Assembly (NCBI RefSeq): GCF_950295315.1
Contig: NC_080170.1
Location: 94,782,054-94,846,053 of the forward strand
Direction: 5' to 3'
Length of the DNA stretch: 64,000 nucleotides
From: Erinaceus europaeus
Lineage: Eukaryota > Chordata > Mammalia > Eulipotyphla > Erinaceidae
Shown: one piece after another, positions 41,485 to 53,402 of the stretch
Numbering within the stretch: position 1 is the stretch's first letter
How the letters are laid out: each line of letters begins with the position of its first letter
Position numbers and translations under genes: made by a program
The notes under the pieces: model-generated
The model's input: only the letters and a program-made list of their open reading frames with translations
Databases searched by the model: none
Told to the model about the DNA's origin: nothing

Positions 41485-43893
41485 GAGAAAACGGACTTGA
41501 GCCAGCTGGCAGTGATGATGCCATCATTTGTAGGAGATGAAGCATTAATAGCCATTGGTTTCTACTTGCAGTATGACCCTTAAAAACTGTGAGAGCTTGT
41601 TTGGAGGTTCTAGCAGGAAAATACAGTTACTCTCACATACCCTCAACTGAAGATGGCTCCATCTCTATTCAAGGAAGGCCTCCCTCTTTAACCAAGTGCA
41701 CAGCTTTAGGAGGGACATACATAGAGTGGTGAGGGAGGTAGGGTACACCCACTTAGTCAGCTAGATCAGCCGAATCAACCTGGCAATCAATTGGGTGACA
41801 AAGTCACAAACAGATTGCCCCCACATTCTATCCTTAAAACTTGTACCAGTGATGAACTTGTATGAACTGGTGAAAAAGAATCACAATATCAAATATAATA
41901 ATTTTTGTATTTTGAGAATTTTGTGATAAATGGTAGCTATAAGTACTTTGGAATGGGGTGATATTTCTAGGAGACATCCAAACATTAGAGGAAGTCAATG
42001 AAAGACCGAAGCTAACTAGCCATCCATCTAAATAAAGTATGAAAGACCAAGGAGCTCCTTGACTATACTCAGATTCCCTCATCTCCTATAGCATGAAGTT
42101 GGAAAAATCTTAGAGTCTAGAGCAGGAGTTAAGTACAAGAGTAGAACCCATGGAAGTTGCAATTTCACCTTAATACAGTCTTGACCTTGTTTGAGAGTAG
42201 AGTGGGACACTGAAACATGGGCCATGGAATGTAAATCCTCAAATTCAGAATGGATTCTCTGAATCAAGATAAAAGCTCTGTTCTTGCTTATTAAAACCTA
42301 GTTCTATCTTCTTACTTGAAGACAATACAGAAGCCTCTACCTTGAAAGGTAGATACATCTCTTATAATCTACTCCACCTCTCATTGTGATCAATTACCAG
42401 AAAAATAACGAAGAGTGAGGTCTTCCATTTGGAGAAAGTTCTAGAATAACAAAGCAAGGAAACAGACCGTGCACCCAAAAAGTGGAAGGATGTGGCCCAA
42501 ATTTAAAGGTAGAAGTCAGAAGGACATAAATACACTGGATTCTAAGAGGTTTTATTGTAAGAGGATTGATGTAGTGAATATGAAATTGGAAAGGATAGTC
42601 TATAGATACTGGAGCACTCACTCTTGATGCAACATTTAAGATCTTGGTAAGAACCTGGAGAGGCATACTAACATTTGGGGGTAACTGATGGACAAAGGAA
42701 TAAAAAGACTCAGAAAAATGAGCATAATAAAGTGACTATATTTTACAGTGTCAGAAACCTTGTTAGCTTAGTATGCTTTGTGCAAGAGTTCAGAGGACAT
42801 TCCATTTACCAAAGAAAATGAGGTGTTCTGGGGAGATTCTCAGTGATGACTGATTTCTATAGACTAAGACTGAATTTGAAGATGCTGTTGCAAAACATTC
42901 TTGAATAGCAAAATGCTGCTATATTTCTGGAAAAAAAAACAGAGGCCAGGTAATAGCACTTAACTATCAAAAGCAATGTGACTCAATTATTGTGAAGAGT
43001 AGCAAGACTGCAGGGTGGTTAGCATGCCTCATGTAAAGCTGGGGAGATAGTTAATGGAATATAATGCATCTAGGGTCAAGACAGAGTGAATAGGCAATAA
43101 TGTTACTTCTCAATCTATATAAAAGAAATTGAAATAGCTAAGGGCTACCTAATAAAATGTCATAGTAACTTGCTAAGTTTCTTAAGCTGATGCAATTTTC
43201 AACACAGAGCCTATGGATTGGGGAAAAAAAAAAGCCTAGGTCTATGAGAGATGGACCCTGTATGATCATAGTAAATATCACTATAATGATTCTCCAGGCT
43301 TTCTCCAAAGAGATTGACGATTCTTTGCATATGCAATCATGTACTAGTGAAAGCAAGGTAATCAAATATTTCAAGAACTGTGTGTTAAAATTGATACCTC
43401 AATCACAATAGAATAATAGGGTTATATCTCTAGATTCTGATTCTATCACTGGTAGCAGTCCACAAAAGGCCTATATTGGTTTCTTGGCCTGTCACGTATG
43501 ACTTAACAGAAGGAAAAGACTAAATGGAAAATTTCTAATACTGTGCACCCCCAACCATGGACAGGATATTAAATCAATACAATAACTTAAACCTGGGGGA
43601 AAGCACAGAAATTGATGTCAGTTTTGAATATCTAAAGGATACAGGGTTGATAATTACCAACCTACTCCTACTAAATTCACCAGTATGGCAACTGTGAAAT
43701 TTAAATGGATCCTATGGTATGACAGTACACTACCACAAGCTTAATCAAGTAGTATACCAAATTATGGCTGCTATATCAATATTGGCACTTTTATTGGAGC
43801 AGGGTGAAATGGTTTCTTATACATGGCATGGAGCTATTGGTTAGCATGTAGAATAAACAATAGCATATATAATCTTTCCCCAAAGCCGTGTTA

Positions 43894-43925
<32 letters not shown>

Positions 43926-44215
43926 CTCTTTCTTACTCTTTCCTTCTCCTTCCTGTACTGTCAAGATCACTATAGACAGCATCTCAAGTAGACTAGTCAT
44001 GAAAAATTCCTTAAAGTATGGTGGTTGGTTTTCAAAGTATTCTTAGAAAACCAAATAAAAGTTATAAAATTTTTTCTCATTTAGTCTCAAAGATCTTGCT
44101 AATCTCCAGTAGTCAGGTTTGTCACAAATTCTATCCAGTTTCAAAGGCAGGGGACAGAGATAATTCTTGATAGCATGAGTATCAGTGAATCAGAGGCCAT
44201 GTTTTAAAATGTCTC
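41485..44215 (+). pseudogene. ERVL-like proviral relic (gag-pol region), non-coding
   Basis: Old class III endogenous retrovirus internal sequence, collinear with the plus strand and full of stops and indels. The best evidence is a short readable stretch at about 43719-43840 beginning MTVHYHKLNQVV, which corresponds to the reverse transcriptase part of ERVL pol; its distance of about 2.2 kb from the primer binding site fits gag and protease lying between. No open frame in the region exceeds about 90 codons. No 3' LTR is seen; the relic ends near the SINE-B at 44221. A (TC)n stretch lies at 43894-43918. Family is inferred; no protein product is possible. Confidence 0.65.
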
Positions 44216-44220
44216 CATGT

Positions 44221-44519
44221 GGGGCCAGGCAGTGGTTTAACCCTTAAAGTTAGCAAGTTACCATGCATGAGAAGGATTTGAACCCCTGGTCTCCTCTTGC
44301 AGGGGGGAAACTTCACAAGCAAACTGTAAGTGTGGATCACTTTTTCTTCCTTTCTCTACCCTCCTCCCATCTCCTTCTATTGTTCTTTTTCTTTCAGTCC
44401 CTATCATTTTTTTTTTTCAAGCAACAAAATGATCACTGAAAGTAGCAAATTTGTCATGCAGGCACTGAGCCACAGCAATAGCTCTAGTAGCAATCAATCA
44501 ATCAATCAATCAATCAATA
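44221..44519 (+). mobile_element. SINE-B, diverged, with 3' module
   Basis: Head GGGGCCAGGCAGTGGTTTAA, B-box GATTTGAACCCC, CTTGCAGGGGGGAAACTTCA, CT-rich part, then a diverged 3' module (GGCACTGAGCCACAGCAATA) ending in (CAAT)n at 44493-44519. Confidence 0.8.
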
Positions 44520-45299
44520 TGCACAATGTGATAAACTATAATCAGCACCATTTCTAGGAAAATCTGGTTGTTGTCTCTACCACTTCTATTTTTGTACCTA
44601 AGAAATATAATAAAGTTCTCTCTCTCTCTTTTTTTTGCTTTAGTTTCCTCAATAGAAGGTATAAATACATTAGTGAATGAAGTAGAAATGTTTTTCAGTC
44701 ATTGAATGCAAGGAATAGAGATGTGAATAAGAATTGCCAGGGGGAAAAAATTAAAAGCAGCTGCCTCAGAAGAAAAGGTGCATGCTAGGTACCTGAGTAT
44801 CAGCTCTTAGAGTCCCATTTTGGTGTTCTTGTATTAATCTGATCTGCTTATTTTCTCTCCTTACAATTCTCCCTCTTATTTTTGCTTCCCCCGCAATCTC
44901 TACATCCTTGGTCACTTCTGATGACTCATCTTTTTTGGGTCTCTTAGAACTTGAGTTGGTTTCTCTCAACACGACCACTTAAAGCCAATTCACACCATTA
45001 TGTAATTCTCTAAGTATTTGTTGGCTCATCTTCCCAAGGAAGGGATAGCTTTCTGGAATCAAAGTGAACTATCTGTGTTTGGGCCTGATCATTTCGCCTT
45101 GATTTAGTGGCTACTCTTATGGCAGCTCTAAGCAACTCAAATTGGAAAAAAAAAAAAAGCAGTCATGGCTGACATGGTTGACATATTCATCTGCACAGTT
45201 TAACATAGATGTCAAACTCCAAAGGACTGTGATATAGATACTTAAAATTAAAAAAATAAAATGGTATTTTAAAATACAAAATTATTTTAAAATATTGTG
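44520..45299. other. single-copy DNA, no gene seen
   Basis: A 70-codon lysine/glutamate-rich minus frame at 44766-44978 is unsupported by any domain. Confidence 0.35.
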
Positions 45300-45312
45300 A
45301 TATTGTATTTTA

Positions 45313-45486
45313 TTTGTTTATTTGAGACAGAGAAATTGAGAAGGGTAGAGAGAGATACCTGCAGCCCTGCTTCATCACTTGTGTGGCTTCCCCCTGCGGG
45401 GGTGGGGGGAGTCAGGGGCTTGAACTTGGGTCCTTGTGCACTGTACTGTGAGCACTTAACCAGGTATGCCACCACATGACCCCGCA
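45313..45486 (-). mobile_element. SINE-B, short
   Basis: Antisense: TTTGTTTATTTGAGACAGAG, CTGCAGCCCTGCTTCATCAC, GGGGCTTGAACTTGGGTCC, inverted head CACCACATGACCCCG. Perfect 13-bp TSD ATATTGTATTTTA at 45300-45312 and 45487-45499 (boundaries plus or minus one base). Confidence 0.93.
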
Positions 45487-45499
45487 ATATTGTATTTTA

Positions 45500-48400
45500 A
45501 GTATATATTCTAAGACTTAGAGCTATGGTGGTTATCCTGGGAAGATAGGGACACAGAATTTTGGTTGTGAGTGCTGAGTGGAACTAAACTCCTATAAGCT
45601 TACAATCCTGTAAATCACTATTAAATCACTAGTAAAGAAATAAAAAATGATTATACTCTCATCCATGGTAACATGTGCACTGAACCCAATGCTCCACTTT
45701 GCAGACCACTCACAATCATTTTTTAAGAAGCAGTAGATCCAGGTAACATCCTAGCTTATTAAACTATCAAATGGATAATTATAGGTAAATGTTATGTTTC
45801 TATAAATGATCACTGCAGTCACTTTTCCTTAATACCCAGCTACATACTAAGCATGTTAGGATTTTCAAAGTTGAGACTGAATCTTTAAAGTTTCTAGCTA
45901 TTAGGCATTCAAACAAATGCCTTGCTAATAGATAAGATTTTGGCATTGTGTTTCCTTGGACTATCTTTAAAACACGAGAAACTCAGAAAATATACTTTGA
46001 TAATAAAGTTTTGAAAATGCATCTCTTTCTAACTGCATGTGGTATCTGCTCAAATCTGTATTGGAAAAATCACACAGTAAATGCTGTGTAAGATTTTTTT
46101 TCACGCATTTTCAGTCTCTCACTTCTTAATCAATTCCTACTCTTGACACTGACTGCTTTGCCACTAAGCCATTAAATAATTTTGAGAACTCAAAATGAAA
46201 AAAAAAAGCCTAAACAAATAAACAAGAGTGAAGTTTTAGGAATCTTTTTCACCTGTATCATTAAGCTAAGGCATCTGTCCTTCTGCAAGTAGTGGAGTGA
46301 ATTCAAATAGACATCTGCTATTTTAATTTGCAATTTTTAATTTGAGATTTTTTAAATCTAAAATGAATTTCCTTTCCCTTGACTTCAGGAAAGCCTGTAA
46401 ATACCAAATCCAATTATGAGTGAGATTTAATTTCCCTTTTGGTCTATGACACAGCACAATTATCCGTGGATGTTTAAAGAAAATTCATAAAGTAGAATTC
46501 TCTTGGTTCACACCAGATAAAGTCCCCGTGAAATGGTGCCATGCTTGGCATCATCTGCTGACATTCATGCGTGATTCAGCACCTCTAGACAACAATTTGG
46601 GGAAATCTGTTTTTCCATTATATAAGCCAGACTCTGTCTTTTTTGCTAGAAACTGAAAGGATCAAAATTCTCAGCTTTTGAGAGTGTCTGTTTCCAGTGA
46701 CACCCAGAACCTAGAAGCAATCCAAGGACTCTTTCGAATGTTTCTCAGCACGGTGTTCAGTACCATTGTAGACTGTGGAATGAGGTGACTGACAGATTTT
46801 TCACTTGTCCTCTGGCTGCTTTTGCATCTGTTGATACAGCCTCTGTGTCTATATGCGTGACTAGATTGAAAATTCCTAGGTCAACCACCCACCCACAGAT
46901 TGTATCAAAAATAATCAATCTTATTTGACTGTCTTAACATTTTGGCCATTTCAGTTGTTAAGGCAACCAGATCTGATGAAGTATTCACTCGTCAATTTGA
47001 TGTTCAGCAATTATCTGTCATGGTTCTAAAGTTGGAAGGAAAAAAATAATAAAAATCAACTGTCAAAACAGTCATTCCAAAACAGTCAATTCAATTATGA
47101 ATTTCTCCTTGACACCAGAAAGCATTGCATCTCTCCCCTTTTCTTTTCTCTTCTCCCTTCTCCTCCTCCTTCACCTCCTCTTCCTCTACCTCCTTCTCCT
47201 ACTCCTTCCTCTTCTTTCTCCTTTTCTTCTTCTTCCTCTTCTCCCCAAATCTGTCCCTTTCATAGTTTCTTTCCTCCACTGATACTGATGAACAACAGAG
47301 AAGGGAGATATTTTAGGTTCACAAAGTCTTACATTTTCCTCAAATATTTTTCCTTCCTTTGTTTTGCTTTGAATGATTTTTCTTCTCTCTCTCTCTCTTT
47401 TCCTGTGCTACTTAGTTAAAAGGTTAGATATACTGAATGTATGGTGAATGTTCAAATGAATGGAGAATTTAAGTCGATATGCTTTTTATGTTCTATAAGA
47501 GGAATTTCCCTTTGCAGGCAGTATAGCTCCAAAACCAGAAGCAGGCGGCTGGCTTGCACAGCCACTCCTGTCCCTGAGTCTGCTCCAACCTCCTTGGAAC
47601 AGAAGGGCTCCAAGTCTGGCCTTGGTGTGGGTTGTGGCTAGCTTTCCAAGTTAGGAAATGTGTTAGCAATTATATTTTACTGCTGTCTCCATTTGAATTT
47701 TGAGATATACCCCTTTCCCACCCACTGTCGTCTATATTTCTCTATCCAGTGTCCTACCTCATCCTGACTGCTAATTTAACTATGAGTTCTGTCCTCCAGA
47801 ATCATTTGACCTTGTGCGGAAACTTGGCATCAATTTCTCTCCTCCTACTTACCCAGAAGGGAAAAGCTAGGGTAGGATAATTAGCTTCAGCAGGCAGTGT
47901 TGCCAGATGCCTGCCTGTGTCCACTGGACTCTCTGGCCCAATGGCAGACCCCTCCTTTTCCAGGCAAAGGGGCAGGACTACTCGTTAGCAGTTTCGAGGA
48001 TAACTTGTCCAACATTTTGTTTCAAGATGGAGTTACTCAGCATGTGGACTAAGTCAATTAGCTCCTTCAAGGAAATAACTTATGGGAGGAAAAGGGATGT
48101 GTAAATACTGAAACCACAATTCACACTTGCTTATTATGTATCTGTAAGAATTCTGTTGGCATTTCTTATGAAGAAAGGTTATTCTGTGCCCACTGATAAT
48201 CTAGAGGAGGTTATACAGAACCTAAGAGTTGTTTAACCTGCTTGAGAGAACAAACTTTGCAATCATGTAAGAAATGCCCATTTTTGAAAAGATGATTACA
48301 CACCACTTGTATCTCACCTTTAATTAAGTCTCCAAGGACAAATACTAGGTGTAGTTTCAAAACTGAAAAACCAGCATATGTGTACTTGAAAATACTGCAA

Positions 48401-48609
48401 CTACTGTTCTTTTAAAAAGAACCCATCATTTCATATTTTCTCTAGTTAAGTTCCACTTTCTCTTACAACACAGAAGCAGTGGAACTTTATATCCTCTGCT
48501 TATGAATGCATGCTCTTGGAATTCATGCAAAGGAATTATATCTGTAAACTGCCTTGGGTTTTTGGTATTCAGTCTATAGCTGGAAATCAGTTACACAGAA
48601 ATTACAGAT
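45500..48609. other. longest repeat-poor stretch
   Basis: About 3.1 kb with no SINE, L1 or LTR that I can recognise. A pyrimidine-rich CTCCTTCT tract lies at 47137-47248. Frames at 47097-47282, 47441-47641 and 47907-48104 are short and lack domains. I cannot tell whether it is intronic or intergenic. Confidence 0.45.
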
Positions 48610-49135
48610 AACATAATTTCTTCAAGCTCCATCCAAGGTGGACTGAAAACGGTGAAATCGCCCTTCTTAATAGCTGTATAGTTTTCCTTTATGGATATAG
48701 ACCACAACTTGCTCAGCCACTCATCTGTTGTTGGACACCTGGGTTGCTTCCTGATTTTGGCTATTACAAATTGTGCTGCTATAAACATGGGTATACCCAA
48801 ATCTATTTGGATGAATGTGTTGGGTTCCTTAGGATATATCCCCAGGAGAAGAACTGCAGTATGAATATGGGATGATCTCACTCACAGGCAGAAATTGAAA
48901 AACAAGATCTGAAGAGAGAACACTTAAGTAGAACCTGGACTGGAGTTGGTGCATTGCTTTGAAGGAAAAGACTCTGGAGTGGGTGAGGGGGAGAGTACAG
49001 GTCCTGGAAAAGGATGGCAGAGGACCTAGTGGGGGTTGTATTGTTATATGGAAAACTGAGAAATGTTATGCATGTACAAACTATTGTATTTACTGTTGAC
49101 TGTAAAACTTTAATCCCCCAATAAAGTCAGGGAAA
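48610..49135 (+). mobile_element. L1 with 5' inversion
   Basis: 48610-48863 is antisense L1 ORF2 (minus-strand residues include EPNTFIQIDLGIPMF and PTTDEWLSKLW). 48865-49135 is sense L1 from the last ORF2 codons (ATGAATATGGGATGATCTCA) to CCCCCAATAAAG and the A-tail. The inverted 5' piece joined to a direct 3' piece is the usual product of twin priming. Confidence 0.9.
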
Positions 49136-49146
49136 AAAATGATAAA

Positions 49147-49290
49147 GGGCTAGTGAAATAGCTCACAAGGATAGAGCACTGCTTCACTATGAGCACTCCT
49201 TTGTATAAACCTGGCCCTCACCACATTGACGGAAGCTTCCTTCTCTTTTGCTCTCTCTGACTCTTTACCTCTCAGTCTTTTTTTTTAAAA
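49147..49290 (+). mobile_element. SINE-C
   Basis: Head GGGCTAGTGAAATAGCTCAC, CT-rich TTTGCTCTCTCTGACTC and T/A-rich end, directly after the L1 tail. Confidence 0.7.
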
Positions 49291-49712
49291 AAATTACAGA
49301 TAAAGACATTGACTCTCCTCATTTACCATACACTTTCTACCCAAGCCAGACTATGAGGTACACAATACACAGTACAAATATACTTATGCTTTGCATATAT
49401 GCACAAAGTACGTAGTGTGTAATAGGGACTAGTTCATCCTATTTATTGGGCATGAGGAAGTTGTAATTGTATGTGTCCAGTTGTCAGGCTTCCATTTACT
49501 AGAAATACATCCAGAGATGGAATTCTACTGTATTGCTTCAATTTTTCAGATAAATAAAACTAGGACTATTTTTCCTAACAGATTCTCTCTGCCCTCACTT
49601 TAGAATATTATATGCTATATGTAGTTAAAGAAGAGCAAGAACATAAGCAGTGGAGATAAAACCTTGACTTTGATTATGAAACTGTCAAAGTGAAATTTTA
49701 TAAAGCAGTTAA
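49291..49712. other. single-copy DNA, no gene seen
   Basis: Nothing recognised. Confidence 0.35.
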
Positions 49713-49720
49713 GAACTTGA

Positions 49721-50353
49721 ACCACCTTCCCTGATCCAGCTTTCTGGTTCTCCTGCCAGCCATGACATCATCTCCCCAGACAATAACTTGGATCCACCTG
49801 CATATCAGATTTTAGGCTCAGGGAAAAAAAAAAACTAGTATAGCCACAGGCCCTTTGGAATATAACTAAAATATGCCTACTAGCTATCTACAGAACGGAG
49901 ATGCCCCCAACTCTTCATCTGCACTACTCCAGCCTTTAAATTCATGATTAGTCAATAACTTGTTTGGCTTTATATGTTAACTCTCTTTTCAGCCACCAGG
50001 TTCCAGGTGCTAGTATGATGCTGATCAGACTTGCCAGGACAGACAACCCCACCAAAGTGTCCTGGAGCTCTGCTTCCCCAGAACCCTGCCCCACTAGGGA
50101 AAGAGAGAGGCAGGCTGGGAGTATGGATCAAGCTGTCAATGCCCATGTGCAGAGGGGAAGCAATTACAGAAGTCAGACCTTCCACCTTCTGCATCCCACA
50201 ATGACCTTGGGTCCATACTTCCAGAGGGCTAAAGAATAAGAAAGCTATCAAGGGAGGAGATGGGCTACAGAGTTCTGGTGGTGGGAACTGTGTGGAGCTG
50301 TACCCCTCTTATCCTATGGTTTTGTCAGTGTTTCCTTTTTATAAATAAAAAAT
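49721..50353 (+). mobile_element. L1 3'UTR copy, 5'-truncated
   Basis: Runs from CACCTTCCCTGATCCAGC through CCACCAGGTTCCAGGTGC and GGTGGTGGGAACTGTGTGG to TATAAATAAAAAAT. A TSD GAACTTGA is present at 49713-49720 and 50354-50361. Opposite-strand frames of about 90 codons are UTR sequence. Confidence 0.9.
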
Positions 50354-50494
50354 GAACTTGAGTTACACAAATATATAAAGAAATTTTAAATTCACTTTAT
50401 TAACTGGGGAACCAGTTAATAAAACTGGTATTATAAAACCAACTCTTGAGTAAAAAAGATTAAGTTAGTATCTATATATTTAAAAGACAGATTA
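50354..50494. other. single-copy DNA
   Basis: Nothing recognised. Confidence 0.3.
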
Positions 50495-50690
50495 TAGGTA
50501 TTAGGAGATAGCTCAGCTGGGAAAGCACACAATTTGCCCTACTTGAGGACCCAGGTTCAAGCCTCCAGTACCACATGGAAGTATCATGCATGGTACTAGC
50601 GGAAACACCAGAAAAAGTGAAGTAGTGCTATTGTGTCTCTCCTCCTCTGTCCTTTTCTGTCTCTGAAATTAAAATGAAAAAAAAAATAAA
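50495..50690 (+). mobile_element. SINE-C
   Basis: Head TTAGGAGATAGCTCAGCTGG, B-box GGTTCAAGCCTCCAGTACC, GTGTCTCTCCTCCTCTGTCC and a short A-tail. Confidence 0.85.
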
Positions 50691-50757
50691 CCAATCCATT
50701 GATTGAATTGCGTAATTGCACAGGCATAAAATGCTGCCACACACACAAAGATACATG

Positions 50758-50973
50758 ATAGAAAGAAAGAGATAAAGAAAGAAAGAAAGAGATAAAGAGA
50801 TAAAGAAAGAAAGAAAGAAAGAAAGAAAGAGATAAAGAAAGAAAGAAAGAGATGAAGAAAGAAAAAAAGAAAGTAAGGAAGAAACAAAGAGATAAAGAAA
50901 GAAAGAAAGAAAAAAGAAAGAGATAAAGAAAGAAAGAGATAAAGAAAGAAAGGAAGGAAGGAAGAAAGAGATA

Positions 50974-51017
<44 letters not shown>

Positions 51018-51102
51018 AAAAGAAAGAAAGGAAGGAAGGAAGGAAGAAAGAGAAAGAAAGAAAGAAAGAAAGGAAGAAGGAAGGAAGGAAGGAAGGAAGG
51101 AA

Positions 51103-51168
<66 letters not shown>

Positions 51169-51172
51169 AAAA
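50758..51172. repeat. (GAAA)n / (GGAA)n tract
   Basis: About 415 bp of plus-strand purine, mostly GAAA units broken by regular GAGATAAA blocks in the first half and GGAA blocks later. The serine/phenylalanine/leucine frames of 72 and 189 codons on the minus strand come from it. Confidence 0.97.
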
Positions 51173-51374
51173 AGGTCCCCACCTTCAGGGGAGTCACTTC
51201 ATAGGCGGTAAAGCAGATCAGCAGGTATTTATCTTTCTCCCTCTCTGTCTTCCCGTCTTCTCTCCATTTCTCTCTGTCTTATCCAACAACAACATCATCA
51301 AAAACAACAATTATAACTACAACAATAAAATAACAAGGGCAACAAAAGGGAAATAAATAATAATAAAAAAAGAA
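51173..51374 (+). mobile_element. SINE-A lacking its head
   Basis: Begins at GGTCCCCACCTTCAGGGGAG, so the tRNA-like half is absent; the GAAA tract takes its place. Body, AACAATAAAATAACAAGGGC tail and AAATAAATAATAATA are normal. Confidence 0.85.
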
Positions 51375-51444
51375 AAAAGGAAGGTAGCTGTTAGACAGGG
51401 AAGCAACCATTGGAATTGTATTTTCTACTTGACAAAAAGAGGGG

Positions 51445-51615
51445 TTTTTTTTTTTATTGTTGATGGGGTTTCATCCCTCTGAATTGTTTTTTTTTTTCTC
51501 AGAAAGAGAGATAGAGAGACCACAGCACCCCAGTAGCAGGGGCCAGTCTTGAACCTGGGTCATGTGTATGACAAAGCAAATTCACTGTCCAGGTGAGCTA
51601 CTTTGCCTACTGAGT
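51445..51615 (-). mobile_element. SINE-C
   Basis: Antisense: T-run, AGAAAGAGAGATAGAGAGAC, CTTGAACCTGGGTCATGTG, inverted head TCACTGTCCAGGTGAGCTAC. Confidence 0.7.
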
Positions 51616-52599
51616 TTATGTTTTTGTTAATCAGGAATCTACAAGTTAACCCATAACTTCATAGATTCCAATTGATAGTAAATGGTAGGTCAAGAAAAAG
51701 TACATTCCCATAGAGAATGAAGAATCCATGGCTCCTATTATCAATAGATAAAGTTACAGTATAAAGTTAAAAGGACATGAAAACATCATTTTACCTTACT
51801 TCCAGGTTTGAGGATTTTTTCAAAGTGAATTTAGGACAAATTATATGAGTTTAACACCTTATTATAAAAAAAGGAATAACAATTTGTACTTTACAGGAAT
51901 GCTATACAATTTAGATGAAATAATATACCTACAGTAATTCCCACAATACCACAATGAATGGTAATTCCCTTCTCTTTATGTTCCCTTTATTCTGTATTTT
52001 AAAACACTGTGCCATTCAGATTTTTTTCAAATGGTATTTCCCCACATTGTCAAGATAATGATAATTTATAGCTATACTATATCCCTGACATTTCTTGTGG
52101 TCTCTTCATTACATGGATAACTATGTGTTCAGCAGAGTATTCTTATTGAGTGTGATCTATTAAATTTATTAAAAATTGTATTACCCATGTATCGTGACTC
52201 AGTTAAAATAAAGTATATGGTTAAACAAAACCATATTGTCCAGATTATTGAGCATAAAATTAAATTTTAGAAATTCTTTTACCTGGTACACCTATTTGAA
52301 TTTACAGATGCCTTTATGAAGTGTTAAGTTTGCACAACTTATTTCAACAGTAAAATTTTATAATAACTAAGTAGAAAAGGATTTCTAAAGAAAAAAATAT
52401 GTAAAATGGGGGAAAGCACATGCATTTTGGTTCTCAGAAAAAGGATGTAATTGCATTAAGAATAATAATTTTATTTCCTTAAAAGCATGAGGCTCTGGAC
52501 AGATTTAAATATTTAGGAAATAATAAAACACGCAGATAACAGCTACCAGGATTTAATACTTCCTAAAATGTTCCTTTGTCTCCATGAGATTTTTTTTTT
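51616..52599. other. single-copy, AT-rich DNA
   Basis: No repeat, exon or sizeable open frame recognised. Confidence 0.4.
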
Positions 52600-52830
52600 T
52601 GAATAACGAGGTAGATGGTGGCACACCTGGTTGAACTCACATGTTACAATTCACAAGGGCCCAGATTCAGGGGCTGGATTCGAGCCCCAGGTCCCCACCT
52701 GCAGGGGGAGTATTTTGGGAGTGGTGAAACAGTGTTGCAGGCATCTCACTGTCTCCCTATCACCCCCTTCTCTCTTGATTTCTGTCTATCTCTATCCAAT
52801 AACTAACAAAAGATAAATAGATATATTTAT
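52600..52830 (+). mobile_element. SINE-B
   Basis: Head AACGAGGTAGATGGTGGCAC. The B-box region is partly duplicated (CAGATTCAGGGGCTGGATTC then GAGCCCCAGG), then GTCCCCACCTGCAGGGGGAG, CT-rich part and ATCCAATAACTAAC end. Confidence 0.88.
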
Positions 52831-53175
52831 AAAAATAAGAAAAGATGTATTTGTAGAAATAAAAAAGTCACCTTTAAAAAAGTTTTTTCAAATAAAGAAA
52901 ATAAGATAAAGCTAAATTTCTTCTTATTCTACAGTCTGAAAGGTAACAATCCTGAAGTTGGTCTATATCCTTATGGCAATGTTATGCACCTTTAATAATA
53001 TATCATGTCATTTTGTGAAATTTTAGACTCTACATAATACATACATATTTCTCTACATAATTCATACATATCATTTGCTCACTGTTAGTCTCTGGTAACA
53101 CTTGTAGATGCATCTCGATTTACTTTATTTTGTATTCTAAAATATAATGATTGTAAATTTTACTAAATATTTATT
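52831..53175. other. single-copy DNA, no gene seen
   Basis: AT-rich, nothing recognised. Confidence 0.3.
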
Positions 53176-53396
53176 TTGGTACCAGGGCTTCATGACAGTG
53201 AGATTCCACCATTCAGAGTGGACTTTCATATCTTTTCATTTCAGATGGAGAGAGAGAGTGAAGGAGAGACATCACACCAGTGCTCAATCATTCACGGAGC
53301 CTTCCACTGGATGGTGCTCCTATGTGGTGCCAGGTATTCAAACCCAGGTACTCACAAATAGCTCAGAGTAAGCTATTGCCCAATCCCTGAGCCACT
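53176..53396 (-). mobile_element. SINE-C
   Basis: Antisense: GGTACCAGGGCTTCATGACA, ATGGAGAGAGAGAGTGAAGG, GGTGCCAGGTATTCAAACCC, inverted head GCCCAATCCCTGAGCC. Two frames across it are non-coding. Confidence 0.7.
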
Positions 53397-53402
53397 TTTT
53401 TT

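Noticed and set aside
41029..44215. Intact endogenous retrovirus
   Set aside because: Many stops, no open frame above about 90 codons, no 3' LTR; only a decayed relic.
50628..51197. 189-codon minus-strand frame
   Set aside because: Serine/phenylalanine/leucine repeat made by the GAAA tract.
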